DNA of 64,000 nucleotides from Vibrio nitrifigilis (GTDB lineage: Bacteria > Pseudomonadota > Gammaproteobacteria > Enterobacterales > Vibrionaceae): contig NZ_JADPMR010000001.1 of assembly GCF_015686695.1 (NCBI RefSeq), positions 620,001-684,000 of the forward strand, read 5' to 3'. Within the stretch, counting starts at the first letter, position 1; each line of letters starts with the position of its first letter. The position numbers were made by a program, and so were the translations under genes. This document shows positions 1 through 7,946 of this stretch, piece by piece. The notes below the pieces were generated by a model. The model had not been told where the DNA came from, did no database searches, and worked only from the letters and a program-made list of their open reading frames with translations.

Positions 1-199
1 GTTGTTTGCTGGTGGTTATTTACGTGGTCATATCTCTTTATCAGCAGCGTCATGTGAAGACGAAAATATCTGTGATGTGGATGTTCTAAAAGAGCGTATT
101 GAAGCAAGTTTGAACGATGCTCGTTCAGAGCTGACACCCGCTGATCGAGTGATCGTGAATGAGCTTTGGCAGGAGTTATTGGCGAACGTTTCCGCTTAA
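1..199 (+). CDS. yfcL: YfcL family protein, C-terminal part only
   Basis: The reading frame enters from the left edge, so only the last 65 or so residues are present. The TTG at position 2 is an internal Leu codon, not a start. The fragment contains LFAGGYLRGH followed by an acidic helix and the end NELWQELL, which matches the E. coli YfcL family (FASGYLRGHLTLA). YfcL is a small cytosolic protein of unknown function. In E. coli it lies directly beside mnmC; here mnmC is about 4 kb away, with accessory genes between. A terminator follows at 220-250. Confidence 0.75.
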   Translation, partial: LFAGGYLRGHISLSAASCEDENICDVDVLKERIEASLNDARSELTPADRVIVNELWQELLANVSA

Positions 200-219
200 A
201 ATAGTCAATCAAAGAATTC

Positions 220-250
220 AAATGGAGCCAATTAGGCTCCATTTTTATTT
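220..250 (+). terminator. Rho-independent terminator of yfcL
   Basis: AAATGGAGCC and GGCTCCATTT pair around a five-base loop, followed by a T-rich run. It ends the yfcL transcript. Confidence 0.85.
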
Positions 251-411
251 ATGGTGTAAGAGAAAATAAAACACTTCATTTGGGAATCTGGTTTTAATTT
301 ATAAAAATTGAAGTTTTAAATTTTTGAATAATAACGTGGAAAATTTATGGTTGTTGCAAACCGTAAGTCGGACTAATCTTTTTATATTCAACCATTAACG
401 AGGTTAATCAA

Positions 412-939
412 ATGAAGGTTATCGCTTACGGAGCAAGTACCAGTTCTACTTCCATTAACAAGGCGTTGGCAACATATGCAGCCAACCTTATCCCTGGCGC
501 GGATGTAACCGTGTTAGACATCAACGATTATCCAGTCCCTATGTTTAGTGAAGACAAAGAGAAAGAAATTGGCCAAGCAGAAGCCGCCAAAGCCTTTCTC
601 GATGCAATTGCCACCGCTGATGCCTTGGTCATTTCTTTTGCTGAACACAATGGTCATTACCCAGCGGCTTATAAAAATCTATTTGATTGGTCAACTCGTA
701 TTGATCAAAAGGTCTTTAAAGATATTCCCGCTGTCTATTTAGCCACTTCACCTGGCCCAGGTGGAGCACAATCTGTTTTAGCTGCCGCAAAAGGGTCAGC
801 GCCTTTCTTTGGTGGTAATGTAAAAGCAACCGTTTCTGTCGCAAGTTTTTACGATAATTTTGATCTCGAAAAAGGTCAGCCAACGAATAGTGCTGTCGCT
901 GATGAGATCAAAGCTGCTGTGGCAAAGTTAAACGCTTAA
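412..939 (+). CDS. NADPH-dependent FMN reductase family protein
   Basis: This is a 175-residue flavodoxin-like oxidoreductase. The N-terminus (MKVIAYGASTSSTSINKALA) has the phosphate-binding serine-rich loop of the family, and residues about 79-92 (EHNGHYPAAYKNLFDW) match the family's YNGxxPxxxKNxxDW segment that contacts FMN. The family reduces FMN, quinones or other acceptors with NAD(P)H in the cytosol; the real substrate cannot be read from sequence. GAGG about 9 bases before the ATG supports the start. The gene stands alone, with its own terminator, in the accessory block between yfcL and mnmC. Confidence 0.8.
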   Translation: MKVIAYGASTSSTSINKALATYAANLIPGADVTVLDINDYPVPMFSEDKEKEIGQAEAAKAFLDAIATADALVISFAEHNGHYPAAYKNLFDWSTRIDQKVFKDIPAVYLATSPGPGGAQSVLAAAKGSAPFFGGNVKATVSVASFYDNFDLEKGQPTNSAVADEIKAAVAKLNA

Positions 940-966
940 ATAAATAACTAATCACTAAATATGAAT

Positions 967-991
967 AAAAACCCTAATATGTGGGTTTTTA
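967..991 (+). terminator. Terminator of the FMN reductase gene
   Basis: AAAAACCC and GGGTTTTT flank an eight-base loop 27 bases after the stop codon. Confidence 0.75.
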
Positions 992-1096
992 TTCTATTTA
1001 AATTCCCTCATACCTCTCATTTCTCGTTTTGTCTGATTGACGAAAAACCGAATCTCTTTCATAAATAAATGCACTATACCCATAAAGGATTATAAA

Positions 1097-1260
1097 TATA
1101 CCCAAGTAACCTCAAGATGCTGTTTCAGCGAGAATTGTTTCGCCCTTAGGCAAGGCACTGATTTGAAGACATAGTCATTCTACGTTGAAAATCAGTCACA
1201 CAGCCTAGAAGCGAATAAAACTCGCCCTTCGGGAGCTCATCTTGAGGTCATTTGGGTATA
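1097..1260. repeat. Vibrio-type palindromic dispersed repeat with 23-bp inverted ends
   Basis: The left end TATACCCAAGTAACCTCAAG and the right end, whose reverse complement begins TATACCCAAATGACCTCAAG, are inverted copies differing at about two places. Inside, ACTGATTT (near 1147) pairs with AAATCAGT (near 1190), and CGCCCTTCGGGAG forms a small hairpin near the right end, so the whole element can fold into a long imperfect stem. It encodes no protein. Elements with these ends are common between genes in Vibrio genomes and resemble a non-autonomous MITE. An orphan copy of the right arm lies at 4381-4404. Confidence 0.7.
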
Positions 1261-1329
1261 CAGCTCAGCAACATGTTGTATTTGGACGAAATTTGCTGGG
1301 TTACCTACCTATAAAAAAGGAGTACATGT

Positions 1330-2265
1330 ATGTACCAGTCGATCAAACGAGGATTGTTAGTTCTAGCCGCAACATTGTTTGCGCTGCCTGCATTTTCAGC
1401 GAGTTATACCATTGGCACCGGGAGTCAAAGTGGAACCTATTATCCGCTAGGTGGCATGTTAGCGAAGGTATGGAGCGAAAATATTCCAGATTTTAATATG
1501 CGTGCCGAAGTGACTGCTGCATCGGTGGAAAATACGATTAAGGTGGCAACTGGTAAGCAATTAGTTGGCGTATCGCAAGGTAATGTTGTGTTACAAGCCG
1601 CAAATGGGCAAAAGCCTTTCCCTCGTAAGATGGGCGTGTCTGTTTTATTCGCTCTGTATCCTAACGTGGTTCAGTTTATCGTGCCTGCTGATTCAGATAT
1701 TCATTCGATTCAAGATTTAAAAGGCAAAAAGGTCTCATTGGGAGCGCCTGGCTCCGGTACTCGTGTAAGTGCGACCAATATTTTGCAAACACTCGGCATT
1801 TCTACCAGTGATATTCGCGCTCAATCACTTAATTACACCGCGACGACAAACGCGATTGCTAATGGTCAGATTGATGCGGGAGTGATTGTGGGTAGCCTTG
1901 GCGTGGGCGCGATTACAGAATTAGCGTTGACTCATGATGTTCGTATTTTGTCCTTTACTGCCGATGAATTGAAAAAAATCACCGCTGCCAATCCATCTTA
2001 TATCGAACAGGATGTACCGCAAAATAGTTACAATAAAGTTCCTGCTTTTAAAGCACCTGCAGTATGGAATGTGTTAGTAGTGAACAAAAATCTTGATGAC
2101 AAACTGGCTTACCAGATGACGAAAATCGCTTTTGAACATATGGATGAGATTCGTAAAGTGATTAATGTTACTCAGTTCACCACCATTGATAATATGAACA
2201 AATTAAACGGTATCGCTTTGCATCCAGGCGCAGAGAAATATCGTCAGGAGCAACTTGCTAAGTAG
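1330..2265 (+). CDS. TAXI family TRAP transporter solute-binding protein
   Basis: This is a 311-residue periplasmic binding protein. A signal peptide covers about residues 1-24, with probable cleavage after AFSA before SYTIGTGSQSGTYYPLGG, the hallmark N-terminus of the TAXI (TRAP-associated extracytoplasmic immunogenic) family. Residues about 130-150 (SLGAPGSGTRVSATNIL) are the typical ligand-domain loop. It should capture a small substrate, often a dicarboxylate or amino acid such as glutamate, and hand it to the permease encoded downstream. AGGAG seven bases before the ATG fixes the start. A strong terminator separates it from the permease, so the two may be made at different levels. Confidence 0.88.
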   Translation: MYQSIKRGLLVLAATLFALPAFSASYTIGTGSQSGTYYPLGGMLAKVWSENIPDFNMRAEVTAASVENTIKVATGKQLVGVSQGNVVLQAANGQKPFPRKMGVSVLFALYPNVVQFIVPADSDIHSIQDLKGKKVSLGAPGSGTRVSATNILQTLGISTSDIRAQSLNYTATTNAIANGQIDAGVIVGSLGVGAITELALTHDVRILSFTADELKKITAANPSYIEQDVPQNSYNKVPAFKAPAVWNVLVVNKNLDDKLAYQMTKIAFEHMDEIRKVINVTQFTTIDNMNKLNGIALHPGAEKYRQEQLAK

Positions 2266-2290
2266 TTCGTGTTTTTCTAAACACTATGTT

Positions 2291-2325
2291 GATCAGCCGT
2301 ATTCGTACGGCTGATGGCGTTTTTT
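2291..2325 (+). terminator. Terminator with UUCG loop after the TAXI binding protein
   Basis: ATCAGCCGTA and TACGGCTGAT pair perfectly around a TTCG tetraloop, followed closely by a run of six T. It lies between the two genes of one transporter. Confidence 0.8.
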
Positions 2326-2493
2326 ATGTAATCTAGCCATGTATGATTTCAATTCTATTCCTTATCTAATCATTTTTCCTGCGTAATAATATGTAGTTAC
2401 TATTATGGGGAATAGTATTAAAACCAATGACTTCACATCGCTATGATGTAGCTGGCTAGACAATATTTACTGACATAATGCATGGAGTTAGCA

Positions 2494-4389
2494 ATGAGTC
2501 AGATCAGTACCACAAACCGTAAGACGACGGAGCTAGTTATGGTGATTGCCGCCATTGCAGCGGTCGCTTTTTCTATTTTTCAACTTTGGCAGAGTATTTC
2601 TGCGCATCTTGCTGCACCAGTATTTCGCCCTGTTCATCTCAGTTGGGTATTGGTGTTGGTGTTTTTAACTCACCCACTATTTAAGCTCCAAAAAAATGTC
2701 ATGGTTTACCTTTTCGGGAGAGCCATTGATCTGGCGTTAATCGTGATTACGTGCTGGGCAACACTGAGAATTGCTGAATTTGATTACGATGACATTAGCT
2801 TCTTATTGGATGGTTTGCAGCCGCTTGATCAATGCGCTGGAGTCGTCATGCTCGTTGCTTTAATGGAGGCCACTCGCCGCACCGTTGGTTGGGTGATGGT
2901 GTTTATTGCGGTGTTCTTTCTTGGATATGCGTTATTTGGTGACGCGTTACCAGCGACAGTAGCCAGTAAAGGATTTTCTTTAGAAGAAATTATCCGTTTC
3001 CATATTTTTTCCACCAATGGTGTTTATGGCGCGCCATTAGCTATTGCTGCTGGCGTGGTGTTTATATTTGTTCTGTTCGGCGCTTTTTTACAAGTGACAG
3101 GAGCGGGGCAATTTTTTATTGATATGGCCTTTGCGGTTGCGGGCAAATATCGAGGTGGTCCGGCAAAGGCAAGTGTGATTGCATCTGCTGCATTGGGGTC
3201 TATTTCAGGTAGTGCGATAGCGAATACGGTAACAACGGGTGCTTTAACCATTCCTATGATGAAAAAGCTCGGCTATAAAGCAGAGCAGGCGGCAGGGATT
3301 GAAGCGGCAGCGTCTACGGGGGGGCAGATTATGCCTCCTGTGATGGGCGCTGGAGCGTTTGTCATGGCGCAATTTACCGGTATTGCCTACAGCGATATCT
3401 TGCTTGTGTCCATTGCGCCTGCCATTTTGTATTTTATGTGTACCTTGCTCTACGTCCATTTGATGGCTTGTAAACTCGGCCTAGAAGGAATGAGTAAAAC
3501 AGAGCAGATGCGTACTGTAATGGCACAGGGGTGGCACTTTTTAGTGCCATTGGTACTCATTACCGTCTTGCTGCTCATGAGTTACTCGCCAGTCTTAGTT
3601 GGGGTTGCTGGCTGTGTCGCAATATTGGTGGCTGCCATGTTACGCCGCTCAAGCCGGATAGGGCTAAAGCCGATTATTTTAGGTATGCGTGAGGGCGCTT
3701 TATTAGCGTTACCAATTTCAGTTGCTTGCGCTACAGCAGGTATCGTGGTTGGGGTCGTGGGGCAAACGGGGATTGGACTGCAATTTACGCAGTTTCTTAT
3801 TGCGATGTCAGGCGGCTATTTGTGGTCGGTATTAGCGCTGATTGCTCTTGCTGCCGTTATTTTGGGAATGGGACTACCTGTTACCGCCGCCTACATTGTG
3901 TTATCGATTATGGCGGTACCTGCGTTAATGAAATTTGGTGTAGGGCTACTTGCAGCGCATATGATTGTATTTTGGTTATCTCAAACCTCGAATGTGACTC
4001 CTCCGATTGCTTTGGCGGCGTTTGCTGGGGCTGGGATCGCCAATGCATCACCGATGAAGTCGGCAGTGCAAGCGTTTAAATTGGCACAGGGTTTCTTTTT
4101 AATCCCAGCGATGATGGCATTTTCTGGATTGATCTTTATCGGTGACGAATCTATTTGGCACTTTCTGGTATCGATTATTGCCACTATTACACTGTTCGTT
4201 GCCTTTGCTGGTGGCATTGAAGGTCGTTTAGTTAAAGTGTTGAGCCTTCCTGAGCGATTAATCCTTTTGGTGATGGCATTAACAGTATTATTTGCGACTG
4301 ATACGATTCGTATTGTGGCGATGTTAGTGGTTATAGGGTTAACTTTCTATAACGCGAGACACCATATTATTGGGAACCCTGCATCTTAA
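2494..4389 (+). CDS. TRAP transporter fused permease (DctQ-DctM type)
   Basis: This 631-residue inner-membrane protein is hydrophobic throughout, with four or more N-terminal helices of the small DctQ-like subunit joined to the large DctM-like subunit. Segments such as SASAALGSISGSAIANTVTTG and TGGQIMPPVMGAGAF (about residues 230-290) are conserved in TRAP large subunits. It should import the ligand of the upstream TAXI protein by a sodium gradient. GGAG at 2484-2487 sits six bases before the ATG at 2494, which I prefer to the in-frame ATG at 2482. The last two codons and the stop lie in the arm of a dispersed repeat (4381-4404). Confidence 0.87.
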   Translation: MSQISTTNRKTTELVMVIAAIAAVAFSIFQLWQSISAHLAAPVFRPVHLSWVLVLVFLTHPLFKLQKNVMVYLFGRAIDLALIVITCWATLRIAEFDYDDISFLLDGLQPLDQCAGVVMLVALMEATRRTVGWVMVFIAVFFLGYALFGDALPATVASKGFSLEEIIRFHIFSTNGVYGAPLAIAAGVVFIFVLFGAFLQVTGAGQFFIDMAFAVAGKYRGGPAKASVIASAALGSISGSAIANTVTTGALTIPMMKKLGYKAEQAAGIEAAASTGGQIMPPVMGAGAFVMAQFTGIAYSDILLVSIAPAILYFMCTLLYVHLMACKLGLEGMSKTEQMRTVMAQGWHFLVPLVLITVLLLMSYSPVLVGVAGCVAILVAAMLRRSSRIGLKPIILGMREGALLALPISVACATAGIVVGVVGQTGIGLQFTQFLIAMSGGYLWSVLALIALAAVILGMGLPVTAAYIVLSIMAVPALMKFGVGLLAAHMIVFWLSQTSNVTPPIALAAFAGAGIANASPMKSAVQAFKLAQGFFLIPAMMAFSGLIFIGDESIWHFLVSIIATITLFVAFAGGIEGRLVKVLSLPERLILLVMALTVLFATDTIRIVAMLVVIGLTFYNARHHIIGNPAS

Positions 4390-4404
4390 GGTCATTTGGG
4401 GATA
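4381..4404. repeat. Orphan arm of the Vibrio palindromic repeat
   Basis: This 24-base stretch matches the right end of the repeat at 1097-1260 at about 21 of 24 positions (compare CATCTTAAGGTCATTTGGGG with CATCTTGAGGTCATTTGGGT). It overlaps the final codons and stop of the TRAP permease. Confidence 0.6.
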
Positions 4405-4407
4405 AGT

Positions 4408-4434
4408 AAAAAAGGACCAAATCTGGTCCTTTTC
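4408..4434. terminator. Bidirectional terminator between the TRAP permease and mnmC
   Basis: AAAAGGACCA and TGGTCCTTTT form a perfect ten-base stem with A and T runs on either side. It can serve both convergent genes. Confidence 0.8.
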
Positions 4435-4439
4435 ACTTG

Positions 4440-6452
4440 TTAACGCTCAACGATGGCTTTGCCTTTTCTCAGTTTTCTTACCCACATTCTACTTGGATGG
4501 AGGGTTTCTAATACCGAATTTGGCAAGGGGAGTGGCTCTTGGCACATTTGCGCCGCAAGCATTTCTGCCATCAGTGGTGAGGAGCTCAAACCACGCGCGC
4601 CTAAACCAAGAAACGCGTATAAATCTGGGTATTGGGCGACCGGCGATACTTGGTTTTCTTCCATATAGTGTAAATTCTGATAGTCAGAGATTATGGTGTC
4701 ATAGATACCGACATTACCGACAAAAGGGAGATGATCGCGACTGACACAACGCACACCCTGACGAGATTCATTGCTACTGGTATCAGCATGGGTTGCCCAT
4801 TCTTTACCGGGTAAGCAATGGATTAAACGCTGCGCGTTTTCCTCTTGAGCTTGAGGATCAAACTCGGTATCGGTTTGGCAACGATGATAACTCGCGCCGA
4901 TACAGTGATGTCGGTTTTTGGGGTTCACTGGTGTCATATACCCGTCGTAGCAGAGAACCGTTTTAAGTGCGCCAATCTGCTCATTGGTTGGAATGTGACT
5001 GACCTGACCTTTCACTTTACTCAATGGAATGGCTTGGGTTTGTTGAAATGCATCAAAATGATGCCCTGTCGCCACGACAACCGCTTGATGATGAAACACC
5101 TGTTCGCCATTGGATAGTTGCCATTGCCCATCTTTATGGGTTAAATCGGTCACAGGGCACTGATAACGAATGCTTAACTGACCACTGGTTTCAAGTTGAG
5201 TGATTAAGCCTTGGGTCAACTGTGCAGGTGACAGCCAGCCGCCTAATGGGTAGGAGATAGCAGGCATGCCAATATCAACACCGGTTACACGATCGGTGTC
5301 TGCGGGGGTTAATCCGGTTACTAGCTCATGATCGAATTGGTCATTGAGCAGGTGAGATAACTTTTTACTCGATTTCTCATCCCACATTAATTGCGTTACG
5401 CCGCACCAGGCGTGATCATATTCGATGGATTTAGCTAATTCAGAAAAACGTTGGTGAGCGTAAAGAAACGCGGGGGCGAAAACGCGCGACACATCTTTAT
5501 GGTTTCCATTAAGCAGTGGATAGACTGCTCCTTGGCGGTTACCTGACGCACCTTGTGCTGGTTTAGAATCTGCACAGTAAAGCGTCACTTTAATATTGCG
5601 TCGTGCCAGTGCCTCAGCCAGAGTTGCACTGGCAATACCGCCACCAATAATGGCGACATCTGATAAGTCGTCAGTGCCATGACGTTCAAACCAAGGTTTG
5701 ATATTGGTATACGGTTTTTTTTCGTTAAGGCTACCAATGATCATATCGCGTTTTGTGCCGAAACCTTTGGCTTTTTTCATTGTAAAACCAGCTTCAATTA
5801 GGCCTCGACGTACAAAACCAGCTGCGGTGAACGTGGCGACAGTACATTCTTGGCGAGCCATTTTGACCATGCCGTTAAATAGCTCCTGATTCCACATCTC
5901 AGGGTTTTTACTTGGCGCAAAGCCATCTAAAAACCAAGCGTCGACCAGACCTGTTTTAGGTGTTGGTACACTCGGGAGACAATCTTTAATATCACCAAAC
6001 CATAAATCTAGCGTGATGGCACCATCGGCAAGGATTATTCTGTGACACTCAGGAACCGCGGGTGGATAGTATTCTTGTAATTGTTTGGCGTAATCAGCCA
6101 ACTCAGGCCATGATTGATGTGCTTTAATTAAATCATCTTTACTCAGCGGATACTTCTCAAAGCTGATAAAATGTAAAGACTCAACAGAGGAATCTGGATG
6201 TTGTGCTTTGAAGGCATCAAACCATTGCCATAAAGCCAAGAAGTTTAATCCGGTGCCAAAGCCAGTTTCGGCAACAACGAAGTGTTTGCGTTCAAAGGTT
6301 AACCATCGTTCTGGAAGGTGGTTTTGGGTAAGGAAGACGTAGCGCGTTTCTTCTAAGCCATTAACGTTAGAAAAGTAAACGTCGTCGAATTGGTCTGAGA
6401 CAGGTGTGCCAGCATCGTTCCAGTCGAGCTGAGCATGTGTAATGGAAGTCAT
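4440..6452 (-). CDS. mnmC: Bifunctional tRNA 5-methylaminomethyl-2-thiouridine synthesis protein MnmC
   Basis: MnmC completes the mnm5s2U34 modification of tRNA wobble uridine. Its C-terminal FAD domain removes the carboxymethyl group from cmnm5s2U, and its N-terminal domain then methylates with S-adenosylmethionine. The 670-residue length matches the E. coli protein (668). The methyltransferase part (about 1-245) shows ETGFGTGLNFLALW and WFLDGFAPSKNPEMW; the oxidoreductase part starts with the dinucleotide-binding motif IIGGGIASATLAEAL near residue 270. The start at MTSITHAQLDW matches the family. It is divergent from fabB, as in E. coli. Confidence 0.96.
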   Translation of the reverse strand: MTSITHAQLDWNDAGTPVSDQFDDVYFSNVNGLEETRYVFLTQNHLPERWLTFERKHFVVAETGFGTGLNFLALWQWFDAFKAQHPDSSVESLHFISFEKYPLSKDDLIKAHQSWPELADYAKQLQEYYPPAVPECHRIILADGAITLDLWFGDIKDCLPSVPTPKTGLVDAWFLDGFAPSKNPEMWNQELFNGMVKMARQECTVATFTAAGFVRRGLIEAGFTMKKAKGFGTKRDMIIGSLNEKKPYTNIKPWFERHGTDDLSDVAIIGGGIASATLAEALARRNIKVTLYCADSKPAQGASGNRQGAVYPLLNGNHKDVSRVFAPAFLYAHQRFSELAKSIEYDHAWCGVTQLMWDEKSSKKLSHLLNDQFDHELVTGLTPADTDRVTGVDIGMPAISYPLGGWLSPAQLTQGLITQLETSGQLSIRYQCPVTDLTHKDGQWQLSNGEQVFHHQAVVVATGHHFDAFQQTQAIPLSKVKGQVSHIPTNEQIGALKTVLCYDGYMTPVNPKNRHHCIGASYHRCQTDTEFDPQAQEENAQRLIHCLPGKEWATHADTSSNESRQGVRCVSRDHLPFVGNVGIYDTIISDYQNLHYMEENQVSPVAQYPDLYAFLGLGARGLSSSPLMAEMLAAQMCQEPLPLPNSVLETLHPSRMWVRKLRKGKAIVER

Positions 6453-6510
6453 AATCGATGATTTCTATGAAAACAGGCAAAAGATGGTTAAGATTGTACG
6501 GATTTATGGG

Positions 6511-6524
6511 AAAGCTGACCACTT
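6511..6524. promoter_or_regulatory. Weak FadR-like half-site upstream of fabB
   Basis: On the minus strand this reads AAGTGGTCAGCTTT. Its TGGTCNG core matches half of the FadR consensus (AACTGGTCNGACCAGTT), but the other half is poor. In E. coli, FadR activates fabB from just upstream of the -35 region, and here the site lies about 55-70 bases before the ATG. Confidence 0.25.
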
Positions 6525-6579
6525 TTGTTATCCTTTCTCTGTTATCATCTAGCTGAATTTTGAATTATAGGAATGTCAC

Positions 6580-7791
6580 ATGAAACGAGTCGTAATCACC
6601 GGTATGGGGATTATTTCAAGTATCGGTAACAACGTCGAAGAAGTTTTAGCGTCTCTAAAAGCAGGCAAATCAGGTATTACCGCTTCAGAGCAATTTAAAG
6701 AGCAAGGCCTTCGCTCTCAAGTGTGGGGCGACCTGAAAATCAACCCTGCTGAACATATTGACCGCAAGCAAATGCGTTTCATGGGTGATGCGGCTGCATA
6801 CGCATACCTAGCATTAGAACAAGCGATTAATGATTCTGGTCTAGCTCCAGAGCAAGTCTCTAACGACCGTACAGGTATTATCGCAGGTTCTGGTGGTGCT
6901 TCATCATTAAACCAAGCTGCTGCTGTGGACACATTACGCGCTAAAGGCGTTAAACGTATCGGTCCATACATGGTGCCACGTACCATGTCTTCAACAGTTT
7001 CAGCTTGTTTGGCTACACCATTCAAAATCCGTGGTGTTAACTACTCAATCAGCTCTGCGTGTGCTACTTCTGCACACTGTATTGGTAATGCAATGGAACT
7101 TATCCAATTGGGTAAACAAGACGTTGTGTTCGCTGGTGGTGGTGAAGAACTTGATTGGACTCTAACCATGATGTTCGACGCGATGGGCGCTCTATCAACT
7201 AAATATAATGAGACACCAGATAAAGCGTCACGTACTTACGATGCTAACCGTGATGGTTTTGTTATCTCTGGCGGCGGCGGTATGGTTGTGCTTGAAGAGC
7301 TAGAGCATGCTTTAGCGCGTGGAGCAAAAATCTACGGTGAAGTTGTCGGTTACGGCGCAACATCTGATGGCTACGACATGGTCGCGCCATCTGGTGAAGG
7401 TGCTGTACGTTGTATGAAGATGGCAATGCAAAATGTCGATAGCGTAGATTACGTAAACACTCACGGTACTTCTACTCCTGTTGGTGATGTGAAAGAACTG
7501 GGCGCTATTCAAGACGTGTTCGGTGGCAATAGCCCAGCGATCTCTGCAACTAAAGCGATGACTGGTCACGCATTGGGTGCAGCTGGTGTTCACGAAGCTA
7601 TTTACTCAACGCTAATGCTTGAGCATGGTTTTGTTGCACCAAGCATCAACGTAGAAGAACTTGATGAAGCTGCGCAAGGTCTAGATATCGTGACTGACAT
7701 GCGTGAGCAAGAGCTAACCACTGTTATGTCTAACAGCTTTGGTTTTGGCGGTACTAACGCAACGCTTATCATCAAAAAATACCAAGCTTAA
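6580..7791 (+). CDS. fabB: 3-oxoacyl-[ACP] synthase I (KAS I)
   Basis: FabB condenses malonyl-ACP with acyl-ACP and is needed to elongate unsaturated fatty acids past the FabA branch. The 403-residue protein follows E. coli FabB along its length. The active-site Cys is in SSACATSAHCIG near residue 161, and the two catalytic His residues are in NTHGTSTPVGD and KAMTGHALGAAG; the C-terminal NSFGFGGTNA glycine loop is intact. TAGGA about eight bases before the ATG supports the start. It is divergent from mnmC and ends in its own terminator. Confidence 0.97.
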   Translation: MKRVVITGMGIISSIGNNVEEVLASLKAGKSGITASEQFKEQGLRSQVWGDLKINPAEHIDRKQMRFMGDAAAYAYLALEQAINDSGLAPEQVSNDRTGIIAGSGGASSLNQAAAVDTLRAKGVKRIGPYMVPRTMSSTVSACLATPFKIRGVNYSISSACATSAHCIGNAMELIQLGKQDVVFAGGGEELDWTLTMMFDAMGALSTKYNETPDKASRTYDANRDGFVISGGGGMVVLEELEHALARGAKIYGEVVGYGATSDGYDMVAPSGEGAVRCMKMAMQNVDSVDYVNTHGTSTPVGDVKELGAIQDVFGGNSPAISATKAMTGHALGAAGVHEAIYSTLMLEHGFVAPSINVEELDEAAQGLDIVTDMREQELTTVMSNSFGFGGTNATLIIKKYQA

Positions 7792-7854
7792 TATATAAGC
7801 TGCTCATCATCAGGTAGAAATACCTTATCTACTTTGGTGATTGACTGTATTTAT

Positions 7855-7885
7855 GCCCGTTACCTTTTGGTAACGGGCATTTTTA
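7855..7885 (+). terminator. Terminator of fabB
   Basis: GCCCGTTACC and GGTAACGGGC pair around a TTTT loop and are followed by a T-rich tract. Confidence 0.9.
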
Positions 7886-7946
7886 TTCTCGACACTTTGC
7901 ATGCTTTTTTGCACAATGCCTCCAGTATCAATGAATAGAAGCAATT

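Larger units (their letters stand above)
940..1329. other. Gene-free region holding a terminator and a dispersed repeat
   Basis: These 390 bases between the FMN reductase and the TRAP binding protein hold the terminator at 967-991, the 164-base palindromic repeat at 1097-1260, and the ribosome binding site AGGAG at 1318-1322. An open frame running through the repeat into the next gene is a shadow. The promoter of the TRAP gene must lie after the repeat, or within its right arm, but I see no convincing -35/-10 pair. Confidence 0.6.

Noticed and set aside
1242..1496. 84-codon frame starting in the palindromic repeat and running into the TAXI gene
   Set aside because: It overlaps the well-supported transporter gene in another frame, begins inside a dispersed repeat and has no family resemblance.
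412..4389. Integrative genomic island between yfcL and mnmC
   Set aside because: There is no integrase, tRNA target, direct-repeat att pair or transposase; only the dispersed repeat is present.
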